Under the pieces are notes generated by a model, which saw only the letters and a program-made list of their open reading frames with translations, had not been told where the DNA came from and made no database searches. Below are positions 36,461-49,150 of a DNA stretch of 64,000 nucleotides, one piece after another. Origin of the DNA: Casuarius casuarius (Eukaryota > Chordata > Aves > Casuariiformes > Casuariidae); assembly GCA_003342895.1 (NCBI GenBank), contig PTFA01000279.1, positions 1,023,500-1,087,499 on the forward strand, given 5' to 3'. Both the position numbers and the translations under genes were made by a program. How positions within the stretch are numbered: position 1 is the stretch's first letter; every line of letters starts with the position of its first letter.

Positions 36461-38110
36461 TCAGAATCACAGATGGTTGAGGTTGGATGGGACCTCTGGA
36501 GATCATCTAGTCCAACCCCCCTGCTCAAGCAGGGTCACCTACAGCATGTTGCACAGGATCACGTCCAGGTAGGTTTTGAATATCTCCAGAGAAGGAGACT
36601 CCACAACCTCTCTAGGCAGCCTGGTCCAGTGCTCTGTCACCCTCACAGTAAAAAAGCTTTTCCTCATATTTAGATGGAACTTTCTGTGTTTTCATTTGTG
36701 CCTGTTGCCTCTCGTCCTGTTGCTGGGCACCAATGAAAAGAGTCTGGTCCCATCCTCTCTACACCCTCCATTAAGATATTTGTATACATTGGTAAGATCC
36801 CCTCTCAGCCTTTTCTCCGGGCTGAACAGTCCCAGCTCTCTCAGACTTTCTTCATATGAGAGATGCTCCAGCCACTTAATTGTCTTAGTAGCCCTTCGCT
36901 GGACTTGCTCCAGTAGCTCCATGTCTCTCCTACTGGGGAGCCCAGACCTGGACAGAGTACTCCAGGTGTGGTCTCACCAGGGCTGAGGAGAAGGTGAGGA
37001 TCACCTCTCTTGACCTGCTGGCAGCGCTCTTCCTAACGCAACCCACAATACCATCAGCCTCCGTGGCCACAAGGGCACATTGCTGGCTCAGGGTCAACTT
37101 GTTGTGTACCAGGACTCCCAGGTCCTTCTCTGCAGAGCTGCTTTCCAGCAGGTCAGCCCCCAGCCTATCCTGGGGCATGGTGTTTTTCCTCCTTAAGGAC
37201 AGCACCCTGCACTTCTCTTTGTTGAGCTTCATGAGGTTCCTCTCTGACCATCTCTCTAGCCTGTCAAGGTCCCTCTGAATGGCAGCACAGCCCTCGGGTG
37301 TATCAGCCACTCCATCCAGTTTTGGATCATCAGCAACCTTGCTGAGGGTGCCCTCCATCCCTCCATCCAGGTCACTGATGAATAAGTGGAGCAGGATTGG
37401 AGACACTGTTGACCCCTGNGGGACACCACTAGCTACAGACCTCTAACTAGACTTTGCACCACTGATCAGAGCCCTCTGAGCTCTGCCATTCAGCCAGTTT
37501 TCAATCCACCTCACTGGCTGCTCACCTAGCCCATACTTCCTGAGCTTGCCTATGAGGATGTTATGGGGCACAGTGTCAAAAGCCTTCCTGAAGTCAACGG
37601 AGACAACATCCACTGCTCTCCCCTCATCTACCCAGCCAGTCCTTCCCTCTGAGAAGGCTATCAGGTTGAGGTTAAGCATGATTTCCCCTTGGTGAACCCA
37701 TGCTGACTAGTCCTGATCACCTTCTTATCCTTCATATGCTTGGACATGTTGTCCAGGATGAGCTGTTCCATCACCTTTCCAGGGATCAAGGTGAGGCTGA
37801 CTGTCCTGTAGTTCCCTGGGTCCTCCTTTTTGCCCTTTTGGAAGACTGGAGTGACACTGGCTTTCTTTCAGCCCTCAGGCACCTCTCCTGCTCACCATGA
37901 CCTTTCCAAGATGATTGAAAGTGGCCTTGCAATGACATCAGCCAGCTCCCTCAGCACTCNTGGATGCATCCCATCAGGGCCCATGGACTTGTGTGTGTCC
38001 AGTTTGCTTAAGTGATCCCTAACCCAATCCTCCTCCACTAAGAGAAAGTCTTCCTTTCTCCAGACTCTTGGGAAGGTGCACAATACTAAGTATTCCCTGA
38101 TCATTTCTGG
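36461..38110 (-). mobile_element. CR1 LINE, 5'-truncated, with decayed reverse-transcriptase ORF
   Basis: On the + strand the element begins gaatcacagatggttgaggt and continues with the ccaaccccc/ctgctcaagcagg block, which is the reverse complement of the avian CR1 3' end; the element therefore runs on the minus strand from about 38.11 kb to 36.46 kb. ORF2 is broken into pieces in different frames. At 38104-37892 is the RT N-terminal part with SMGPDGMHP. At 37679-37443 is SVDFRKAFDTVPH and WLNGRAQRA. At 37406-36930 is the catalytic box, which reads VADD with a P after it where CR1 has FADDT, followed by LNKEKC, EKDLGVLV and [13 protein letters not shown]. At 36922-36692 is [10 protein letters not shown] and LRGDL. 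Endonuclease and ORF1 are missing, so this is the usual 5'-truncated form, about 1.65 kb. Not mobile. It copies by target-primed reverse transcription when intact. Confidence 0.95.
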
Positions 38111-38811
38111 GACTTACTATAGCAGCTTACAAGAAACAGAGCTGCAAGTAGTAATCCTCACAGCTGGTGGAGCAGAGCATATATGACTCCCGCCATTCAG
38201 AGCCTGCACACTCACAGATCCAGGGGGGCTGAGGTGCTGGATGCCACATCCCCATCACAGGCCACCTCACCAGCTCATGCTGCCATTGTTCCTGTGCAGA
38301 GCCAAGCCTGCCAGCTTGGGTCCTTGGTCCAAGCATGCCAGAAAAGGTCACGTTTGTGCATCCTGATGCAAGACAGCAACTGAGCTGCCCACTCCCACCA
38401 AGGCTGTAACACTAAGAGACATTGCTAGTCAAGCCAGCTTTACTGGGGACCACAGGTGCCTGAACAAGACACAGCTGCACAGGAAGCTTGGGGGACACAA
38501 CTGCAGTCATCAGCACCTAATGAGGTGTTTGGTAGCTCTGACATTCCTTCAGCCTTTCAGGGACCACCCTCAAGCTCAGAACTGAGCCCAGACCCTTAAT
38601 GGCACCTACTTCCTCTTGAAAGCAACGAGAGTTAGGAGCCCCAAGGGCCTCATTTCTCCATCCCTTCTCTCATCCTCTCCCAGCTTCATTCCCTTAGAAG
38701 GACCCAGACAGCTCCCAGGGCAGGGTCCATCCCACTGCATGTTTAGGCACCACAGTGGCTGGTACAACATGGCACATGGCAGACCTGGAAGAGTAGGACT
38801 AACAAGAAGTG

Positions 38812-38826
38812 CCCCCCCCCACACAC
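38812..38826. repeat. Poly-C then (AC)n
   Basis: Nine C followed by three AC units. Short simple repeat. Confidence 0.8.
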
Positions 38827-41800
38827 AACATTCAAAGCAGAGGAGGACTCTGCAGTAAACATTCAATCTCAGCATTAAATGTTTGCCTTCCCCATTCTTA
38901 CAGGGCTAAAGAGGCACCGATTCCTGAAAAGCACCCATGCATCAGTGCAAACNAACATCAATTATTTGTTTCTTAACACGCATCAATCTAGAGATCCTTT
39001 TTCCTGCTGGCAAAATGCTATCAGGATCACCCTATGCTGCTCTCCACAAGAAGCTAGTCTGTTGCAAATGCTTCTGGAGCTGGATGCAGCTTGGTTTGCC
39101 TCCAGCCAAGCACATTCACCTCAGGTAACTCAGCCCGTGCAAGCTGTATGCACCAGCACCCTGCCAGGGCTGCGAGATGCTGCTGCCCGGCTCCAGCTCA
39201 GCAGTTTCCTGCGCCTGCTTGACCAAAGGGAAAACCTGATGTGCAATATGTTCTTCACCTCCAGCTCTGCCTCGTGTCCGCCCCGGGATCACGTCACCCC
39301 CTACAAAGAGAGGCCTGTGCGGGAGCTGTGGCTTGCGCCGTGATGAGAGGAGTCATAAAGCTCCTTTAAGCTGCCCAGCACAAAGCCGAGTCTGTTTGTG
39401 CGCAGGTTGGGGGCTGCTGCTGGCCTCCCTGCCTCGGCCAGGCACCGAGGAATGAGTCATCTCAGAGCCACTGGGCTGCCAGCCCAGCGCCTGCAAGAGG
39501 TCCGGGGCCAGCAGTGGCGAGAGGAGACAGAAACTCACGTCTACTCAGAAACTCCCAACCATCTGAAAACAGCAGAGAGCCACCGTTCATCAGACAAGCT
39601 TTTCCCACCACTAGGTAAGACCATAAAGGCTGTCAGCTTGTCAGGAAATACTGCAGCTCTGAGACAGAGCCTTTGCTAACTGCTGTAAAAGTCAAAAAAA
39701 AATGCCTCAATGTATTTCTTTCCCCACAGATGCAGCTATTCTACAAAATAGGCAATATTGTGGAAAATACCCAATTTGGCTAGGGAAAGGGGCAGCCCCA
39801 TGGAAGGGGGTGTGGAGGGCTTGTGTGAAATCTGCCTCAGGTTTTTTCCTGCCCCAAAAGCTTTCAAATCTATTTTTGACATAAAGAAACACAGGTTTCC
39901 ACCTGCTTCCTTTTACAGGAAAAGGGGAGGGGGAATAGAAGATGTCTAGTAGCTTGTAGTACTCATGGCTCTCACAGTATCTAATTTTTTTGTTTGTTTT
40001 TTTTTCCTCCTTAAAGCCTCAACACCCAGAGCCAGGGGGCTGCGAAGGAATCACAGCTTTTGTTTAAAGTGACACAAATATAACACACGCTCTTCTGCCC
40101 TTCTAGGACCCAGAGAAAAATCTGCAAAAACTCAATGTCAGCATTTTTCAACTGTTTTTTTTCCCCTCAACATTTTATACCGATTTGACAATTTTGACTC
40201 CCAACTTTTTTTGACACTGAGCAATGCTGTGTGACACTGTGATGCTCCCAGGTCAGAAGTTTTGACAGTGCCAAAGGGATTGAGCTACTGATTCTCTTTA
40301 GCTCCTCTCAAAAGTACAGTCCAAGCCCCTAAGGGTAAAATGGAAAACCAACCTTCCTCCAGTGACATGATGCACATCACCAGCAGGCAGGGAAGAGAGC
40401 TAGAGATACACACTGCAAATTCAGGCTACGAAGAACTCTTAAGACANAGTGATATACAAACAAAATAAAATACAGATCATCATAGAGGTGAGAAAAGGTC
40501 CTATTCAAAGCCTCCTTGAAGGCAGGAATACAGGATAGGTTGGAGAAACACACTCCTGACTCCTTTATTCTGCACATGCCCACATGCTCCCTTACATGCC
40601 CATTAGCTCCAGCAGGATAAAGCAGCAGCTGATTTAAAATAGATGAAAATAGGAGACTTAGCCAAAAAAAAATGAAATAAAATAAAGCCCTTAAGTGCCC
40701 CACCTTCACCCAGCCATGCAAGTTCAACAGCTGGGAGCACTGCACCCTGTTAGGAAGGCCAAGTCACACACCTAAATAACTGGCCAGCTTCACTTAGAAA
40801 TTCCCTTTTCATATCAAAAGACAAAACAAAACAGCTTAGCAGTCTGCAAGTTGGGAAAAGAATAAATTAAGCTCAGAAAAAAAGAGCCAACGAAGGCAGG
40901 AGATTCATTCTCCGAATTTCTTTCCTGTCTTCCTAACTTTGTCTTTTTCTCTTGTCCTTTCTCTTACAGCATATTCAAAGGCACACTAACTGCAGAGACT
41001 CAGCTAAACTCACCACGACACTCTTCTGAGAGTGTAAACCCAGGGCAAGCACCGAGGACCAACTTGCAAATTGGTGTCAGCACTGAGCAGGCATTGATTT
41101 TTCCTGTTGCTGTGCTAAAACCTTCTCTCAATAAGATCTTACAAAGACTAGGGCTCTAGTTTGCACTGTTTCACCACATGTCGCTCTGACAGGCTGGGCC
41201 TGAAGCCAAATCCCCCTGATTTCTTTCTCCATGGACACTGTGGGCATTCTCAGACAAGAAGTGATTTTTCTCATCCGACACACCAGCTACTCCTGCNATG
41301 ATCCCACCTGAACTCACCTGTGGGTCACGTTCTTCCTTCAAGCATCACAGATTTTAATGTTGATCTTCCTAGTCAGAACGGGCTGAAAAACTTCAGCCTT
41401 TATGTAGGTACTGAGCTCAACAGCTTGCATTTGATGTCCAAGGAAGGCCCACAGTCTCGATCACCAAGCAGAAGGCTTCAAAGAGCTAACTGGACTTGAT
41501 AAGAATTTGCAACGGCTTTTGATGGCCACAGCCACTTTGCCCCTACTGCAAGAACACTCCAAACAGCACGTTTTGGCTGTGCCCACCCAAAAGCCTCCGG
41601 AGCCATAAAGGAAGGGGGTGAATTCCTAAACAAAACAAAACAAACTCTGCCGCAAGTGCTGACAAGCTGAGAGGACAGGCTCTCTTCCCTTGCCGGGCTA
41701 GCCACTAAGACAAGCTGGAATGAGTCTAACTGAACAAACTATTTTAAAGCTGGCTCCTGCCTTTGATTTCCAAGGGCCAGAAATTCACTGTCCTCAGTAG

Positions 41801-42780
41801 GATGCTCTGCCCAATGTACTCAAGCACCAGGGCACAACGAGGAGGAAATGCTGCAAAACTGCTGGGCCATGACACTGGGGTGGTATTCGTGGCTCAGCCA
41901 TCCTCCCACTTCTGTTTTTGTTTCAATGTTGAGCTCTGGGGACACAGTCTGGTACCAGCCAGGTACCTCCAGCTCCAGGTGTGTAGACAGGCCTGCTCTA
42001 AACCACGAGCAATCGGCTAAAGACCAGACCAGCCTGCCAGAGCCCCTCCATCTTAGCCACTCAAAAAAAAAGTCTCTGCTGAAACAATTTGGCAAATACA
42101 GGCTGGCTAGTTTTAGGTGGACCAAAACTGGATTTCCTACTGAATAAACTGTTTCACAAAACTCCAAACAGATTGCAATATATAACAGGCATCTGACATG
42201 GGGAACAGCCAGCTGAATCATCCCCTGATGCCTTCCTGTAGGCTCTAAGCCACTTTACTGCCCTGAATCTAAATTAACTCTGCTGCAATTCTTACCTCTC
42301 TCTAACTGCATGAAATCACTGTGCTCTGCTCCCCGAGTCCTGGCATCCNTCTCTCACAGGGCTCTTCTTGAACTGCATTTCCTTGCAAGGAAAAGCCCAG
42401 GCAAATCATATACTTTCCCTCCCCTTAAGCACACTCCTGCTTAACTTCATAAACCTGTCTGGGCTGGCTGCGCTCCACAGGAAAGCCACATGAGTATTCC
42501 CCCCTCCACAGGAGGATTTCTAGGCAAAGCTTCATCTAAAAAGAACAATCCAGTTGATTTTGTATGGTGGTCTAAGCTACTCAGAGCCAGCCTCTAGTTA
42601 GGGAGAAAGGGGCCAGTTTTTCAGTTGGTTTAAATTTGCTCCAAGTGAATGAACACTTACTAATCAAGATTACCTTACAATATGTTCTGTTTTCGTGGTG
42701 CTTCTTTTCCTTTCCCCAAAAATGAAAAATAAAGCCAAGCCCTGCAGGTCAGGGCTTAACACCTCTCTGCACAAACAAGC

Positions 42781-42801
42781 ATATATATATGTGTGTGTTT
42801 G

Positions 42802-42840
<39 letters not shown>
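42781..42840. repeat. Compound (TA)n(TG)n(TA)n(CA)n microsatellite
   Basis: Alternating purine-pyrimidine over 60 bases apart from one TTT step. The TG run at 42791-42798 and the CA run at 42815-42840 are complementary and can pair across the central TA run, so the tract can form a cruciform or Z-DNA and is likely unstable in length. Confidence 0.95.
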
Positions 42841-45005
42841 TAAATTCCAGGCACACAGCAAACACAAAGATTAGACAGGAAACTGCTCAGGAAACCTTCA
42901 GGTACAAACACACTGAACATCATGGCCCGGTTGAACCCTCTGTACAGACCTGACCCATAGCCTTCACACAGCACCAGCATGGGAGAAGTGCTCCTGACAG
43001 CCTCACATAAAACCCTCAAAGATGCCAGGACCAACTAGCGAGCACGCAGGCACCAGGACAGAGCGCTTCCTGCGTTAGGTGCACACAACCTGCTTCCCAA
43101 GGCAGCTGCCGCTTTGTGCAAACTGACTGAGGGGTTGCAACCCTCTTGAGGTGCTCCAGTGGGACCGTGAAGCAAGGAGACCCTGTGCCATCGCACACTC
43201 CTAAAAGCTGCATTTTACCAACAGGCTCTTCTGGAAACATACTGGGGAAGAAGCCTGCAACTCAAACATCCTGAGTTTGGCTTACTGCACAAGGGATCCA
43301 GCTCTGCAGGGACAAAACCATGAAGAGACATAGGCTCAATGTGGAAAAGCTGAAACATTGCTGTCCAGGCAACACGAAGGAGAATGAGGTGCTCAGGCTT
43401 GTCATTTTCAGAAGCTACCAAGGAGAAGAGCTTAATCTTTACCCTGCAAAAGACGATTACCATCAAACCTGAGGCCGGGAGGGAGGATCCCCGGTCTCTG
43501 TGGGGGATATCCAGCTAGGAGCTCTCTCTTAGATGTAAACGTCTAAGCAAGGTCAGCCCTGACTTCAGAGATGAAGAAACCCAACCTCCTCCCTCCCACT
43601 CACCTGGAAAGTCACTCAGCCCAAGGGGAACGAGAAACTCCCACCCAAAGTGACCAAAATATCCTTCATGCTTCAGAGTGCCTCCCCTGTCCATTCCATT
43701 GATTATTTTCTCTCTTCCCCCACTTTCTCTCCTAATACTTACTTTTTGCACAGTCTAAACTGTTCTCGCTAGGGATGCTCTGGCTGTCCAAGACCTCTCT
43801 GGCAGCTNGGACACTCTCCTGGGTGTGGAAAACTTCACCTCAAGCAGAACTGAGATTTGAAAACAAGCCATCCCCACTCCACAGGGGTGCAGAGTCTGAT
43901 AGGATACATGCCCAGCATCTGTCCTTTAGCAGTGTTTGGCTGCTGTGTGATAGCCCTCAGCCTGTTCTTTTCCAGATTAGCTGGTGTGAGCAGCCTATGA
44001 TCCTACTGTGTCCCCTGGGAACCCTTCCCTTTAGCACTTATCTCAAGGACCTACCTGCTCAGAGCCTGCTAACACAGGCCCATGCCAGCTGTGCTTCGGG
44101 AAAAGCACAATCCACTTAAACAGTAGGCAAGGCATCACCCAGCTCAGCAGCAGCAGGACTTTCGCAGGTTTTGTTGAAACTTGTTTGCACAAAGGGGGCT
44201 TTCCATAGGCTGGGCAGATGCTGCCAATGGGTTTTTGTTGAAGACTCATCTCAGAATAGTGGGATTCTCTGAATGATGTAAAAGGGGGGAAACCTCCAGC
44301 TCTTCACATGGCTTTGAGACTTTAGGGCATTTAGGAGATACTTAAAAGTGATCACATTTAACGTATGCTCCCGTCCTCTTAGTCCCACCTATGCCTGGTC
44401 GTTCTTGGCCTACAGGGATCTTTCTGATTATCCCCTGGGACAAGGGTAGACTTGTTCTGCATAGCCCAGCCTCCTCGAAATCCTGTTTTCAGGCAGCAAG
44501 CAGAGTTGGGTGGACCTTTCTCCAGCTCCAGACCAGACAGGAGGGGGAGATGGTAATTTACCCAAGCCAAAGATTTGCCCCATGCTGTTTGCAACTCCTG
44601 CTGGCTGGAGGTGCAAAGAAGGGACTGCAACCAAGAGTTTATTAGCCAGAGCATCTTCCTCCCTGTACACTGTATGTTGACACTGGCAATCATCTTCAGT
44701 CTTCCTTCCTCTTTTCCTTTTTAATTTTTCTTTTAAAGATTTTTCCTTTCCCTTCCTCATTCAAAGGTCTCAGAGCTATATTCTCTGCAATCCCTTGCAG
44801 GAGGGTTTGAAGATGATGAGACAGGAGTGATTTTCCTCTGTGCCAATGTGTTTGTTGCAAACCAGCCTCATGTTTTTCACAACAGGCAGACTGACACCAA
44901 AACATGATGTAGTAAGTGCCTGATATCCCAGTCCAGAAAAGACAGTCTGTTTGGCTGCAGAAGGATCACAGGATGTATTAAAATAGCTTATTAAACTAAC
45001 TTTGG

Positions 45006-45075
45006 TCATGCTCCAAAGTGTGCTGAAAGTCAGTGGAAAGTCTCCTGTTGACATGAATGGGTTTTGGATAAGAGT
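45006..45075. repeat. Palindromic interspersed element, family 1 copy C
   Basis: The left arm reads tgctccaaagtgtgctgaaa followed by gtcagtgg; the right arm reads ttgacatgaatgggttttgg followed by ata. They are imperfect reverse complements around AAAGTCTCCTG. This matches the copies at 17.44 and 20.92 kb in arm sequence and spacing. Confidence 0.55.
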
Positions 45076-47559
45076 TGATACCATTAACCTGTGTGCTTGG
45101 GAGATGTTATAAACCCAGTTGAGTGATTATTGTGCATGTAAGTGATTCCTCATAAAATAAAGACAACAAACTAGCCTCCTGTGTTTAATAATCTGTGATG
45201 ACTAATAGATTGCCTGCATTTGTTAATATCCATCTCTGACACGGCCTTGTCTTTCTCTCCAGCTAGTGCCCAGCTCATCTTCAGTTACCAAAATCACAGC
45301 CAGAAAGAGCTGCAGAAGGGGAACTCCTCTCATAGTCTTATTAAATTTCTCGCAAGCTACCCCTTCAAGTCTGGGCTTTTAAATACAATTACTCTAGAGA
45401 ATATAAATAATGTCTCCTCTGCTTTTTTCATGGAGCCNGTTGAGCCATTTTTGGATAGAGGGAAACATCCGAGAGAGAGGGCCCATTTTTCCTTCTTTGA
45501 ATCACGAAAGCAACATCACATCTCATTCCTTATGTCCACACCGCTTAACTCTGAATATCAAAATGTCCCTCAGCAGATCCTCCCGTGGCCTTTAAGCCTC
45601 TCACCATCACATTGTCTGCCAGTTTGAAAGCCAAGGACACATAGTTGGTACCCTTGAATAACAAAGATGTGGGCTTTTACATCCTTTCAGGGCTGTAGCA
45701 GAGACAGTTACTCCTGCCTCAATCCCACAATAAAAAAAATCACAGCCCAACATGCAATCCCACAGCTCCTCACACTGTAGGGCCCAAGGCAGGAAACAGA
45801 GATTTTTCTGACTCTAAAACACGGAAAGAGTTTTTTGCTTCCTAGTCACTTATCCACTGTCACAACAGCTGGTCTCCATGGACTTACTCTACAGCTCTCA
45901 GGCTAAGCTCAGAAGTGCACTAAATTTGCCTCCACACCACATGACTTACACATTAAACCTGCCCACATAGCTAGTAGATAGCTTACTGTATAACTGGGGC
46001 TGCAGGGACAGCCTTTCTGAGGATCATAACTTGATTAAGAGATTCCCCCAGTCCTCCTTCTTACACTCCCATGGGATGATGTGGCACACCAGATCACTGG
46101 CCTGGAGAGCAGAGCCTGTACAAAAGGAAGGTCAAAGCGCAAGCTTTGGGACTTGAGTTTTATGTATACACAGAAGGTGTCTTAAGTCATATTTTTCCAG
46201 TGTTTGAAAACAGGTTAAGTTATCCATGCAGACATAGCCAAGAAGGAGGAAAGTAAATCAAATCACAGCTTCTCTCTGCCACTACGCAGAGAACAAGGTA
46301 AACTGATCATGTTTTTTGTGATCATACATGCTGCTGATTTTTTTTAATATGCTGTTTTTAGCTTAAAATATTCTCCAAAAATACTTTAGATAAGCTGACC
46401 TTTAGATGTACTTTTAATTGAGATGGTTATTTAGATGTTTGTTTCATAAAAATCCTGCTCTCGAAAAGAAAATCATATGCAAGAACACTGAAAAAGACAC
46501 ATCTGTCAGATTTTGACAATTTGGAAGCTTGTAAAATGAAACTATATAGCAATAATTTCACAGTGAAAGAAAGAACTGATTTCAGATGCTACAGACTGTG
46601 GGGACTCAGTCAATTATCACATTTCAGCTGAGCCATGGTAACTGTCTGCACCTACACCCTAACCTGCAGGGAAGACAGACTAATGGAGCAGCATTGCCTG
46701 TCTTGAGACAGGATTATACCAAGTCTCCTGTCCTGGCAGACTACATGAACACATAGGAAGAGTGTCCAAGGGCTCAGGCTGCACCTCCATGACCATTAAT
46801 GTAGCATCTGTACACCAGGTCACTCAACAGCATACATTTGATTGAGGTCTTGCATGAGCAGAAGATCTGATTTCTGCCCAATTAGCCATGGCTATGGACT
46901 TTATGCTATCTTTGTGCGGGAAAAGAGAAAGTCGTCCATCACGAAGTTAGCAGGATACAGATATAGGCAGCTATTGATCTGGCACAAGGCCTTCAAGTGN
47001 AAAGATAGCGTGCCAAAAGTATTTAACAAATCTGAACCAGAAAAGTGACTTTGTGTCAGTAATTAGTGCCTTGCATCATGGGGCCAGGATGTTTTTGATG
47101 TGGTTAGCAGGAGCCCTGACACCACAGCCTCAAGTCCAGGGCAAGAACATAGCACAGGATAGGAGAGAGCATAGGATATGCCACGTGACAAGCAGCACCA
47201 TTACACTTGCTTAGTTCTAGAGAGCAAGCCTTGAAATCTGGTTAAGTAAGGACCACACAGAGGAACAGACAAAAACCTCAACTCCTCCAACACACCTCCA
47301 GAAAAGCATAAGACCCTAAGAAACTTAGAACATGACAGTAAAAAGCATCATGAAGAAAAATCTGTGGGAAATAGATGGTTTAACAGTACCTGAGATGCTA
47401 AGATAGCAGCTGTGCAAGGGGATAGTAACACATTCCTAAACTGAGCAGACGCGCTCCTGTGATTGTGATGGTTTCTTTCTGCACATGCTTAAAGAAACAC
47501 AAATATTTAGTTTCCCTCGACAGCTAGGAGACAGCCATTTCACCAGAAGTTTAGTGCTC

Positions 47560-47658
47560 TTGTCATCGTGCCTGAGGCCAGGACCCCTTTCCGCAGCACT
47601 GTTCAAACACATAAGACAAAGGCAGCCCCTATCTTAAACAGCTTTCAGGCTGAGAACA
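47560..47658 (+). mobile_element. MIR-like amniote SINE, 3' part
   Basis: The blocks gcctgaggccaggacccctt, cagcactgttcaaacacata, agacaaaggcagcccctatc and aaacagctttcaggctga follow in order the old amniote SINE consensus seen also at 24.5 kb. It is the most complete of the three copies here. Confidence 0.6.
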
Positions 47659-49126
47659 GATGGATTGTGTTTTAAGGAACTGTGAGCCACTGGGGGAGAG
47701 CACAGCACAGCAGCTGTTGATGCCAGGTTTCTTCGCCTAGCACTGAAATGCTTCTGTTTCTGGGGAGGTGCATGGCAGCTGTTTCCATAGGGATTTCAGC
47801 TGCAGACATTGCTAGGGTCAGTGGTGGCCACTAGTAGCATCGTGCCAGAACATCATGAGATATGAGAACATCTCAGCCCAGACACCAGCTATGTTTTGCA
47901 TTTGCCAAGAAGCACCCACTCACACATACACACCAGACATTTCACGTCTTTAACTGAGTCAGGGAAAATGTTTCCAGTAGGTAGCTGGCCACGTTCAAAG
48001 CCCACCGCACCCAGAGGTGAATTTCTGCCTACACTACACATCTGGTTTTCCAAATATATCAGATACCAAATTGACGAGCTACTGAAACAGGCCAAAAGGA
48101 GGCAGGTGCTATGTTGTTCTCAGTGAGACTCAGGCTTCTAATTCCCTTGTGTTCCTTGGGAAATCCCAGCTCTCTCCTCTAAAGACATGCAAAGAGATAC
48201 TAAGGTGTGTATTGAAAGAATGCTTTTTTCCAGCATCCATCCCAACAGGGCCTTGTTTTACTCCCAAAAGAGAAAGTAAGGTCTCCCACAAACACCGAAG
48301 CACCAACATGACATGCAAGTAGCTAAAAGATTCCTATCTCCCTGACCCCCACCCACCAAGGATGGGCACAGAGCAACCCAGCTAAGAAACAAGGAACATA
48401 GATGGGCACAGTTCCTCTCTGCATCCACCACTTCCCTTGGTGGATCTGGTTTGTCAGTGGTGTAAGTGGCTGCACTGGATGGCAGATATACACGGCACAG
48501 AGATGGGCAATGGGGCAATTCGGCTCAACCATGCCAGAAGATGCTGCTCAGCCTGCTGGGAGTCTGAACAGGATGGAGGTAGCACATTCTCCTACTGGAG
48601 AACAAGAGTAAGAAAGTTTATATCCTCTGACACACTCTGGAATCAACCCTAGTCTCCTCTGGAAGAGGAGAACCTGCTAAAGGATGGTAATAGCATTTCC
48701 AGCTATTCCAAAGGATTTCCATGCCTCATATGATCCTAAATAAGACAAGGCTGGAGACCATTGTCCAGTCAAGGTCAAGTCACATGGCAACCAGGCTTGA
48801 GACAAACTGGCTTCTTTCCACTTTGCAGCACATGCAGACTGGGCCTGCTTTTTGTGCACAGACCAGTCGGTTCTTCCCCCCCACTTTGGAGAGGGAGAAA
48901 AGCCAGTTCCCCACCCAGATCCCCCCAGGTCAAACCCACATGGAAGGTGAGAAATGTGAAAAGAGACCTTCTTCCACTGCCCTGAGACAGGCAAGAGATG
49001 AGGGCACAACATGGCCACATCAGGCAAGGCTGAGCCCATAAGAGTGGCAGCAAGGCCCATTTCCACATGGCCAGTACCACCCCTTTCAGCACAGCAAAGC
49101 CATTAATAACAGCATTACTGCAGTCA

Positions 49127-49150
49127 CAAAAAAAAAAAGAAAAAAAAAAG
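49127..49150. repeat. Poly-A tract
   Basis: Two A runs separated by a G. No recognisable retroposon upstream. Confidence 0.9.

Noticed and set aside
42670..42867. Minus-strand frame with a Cys-Val-Tyr-Ile repeat
   Set aside because: Translation of the TA/CA microsatellite.
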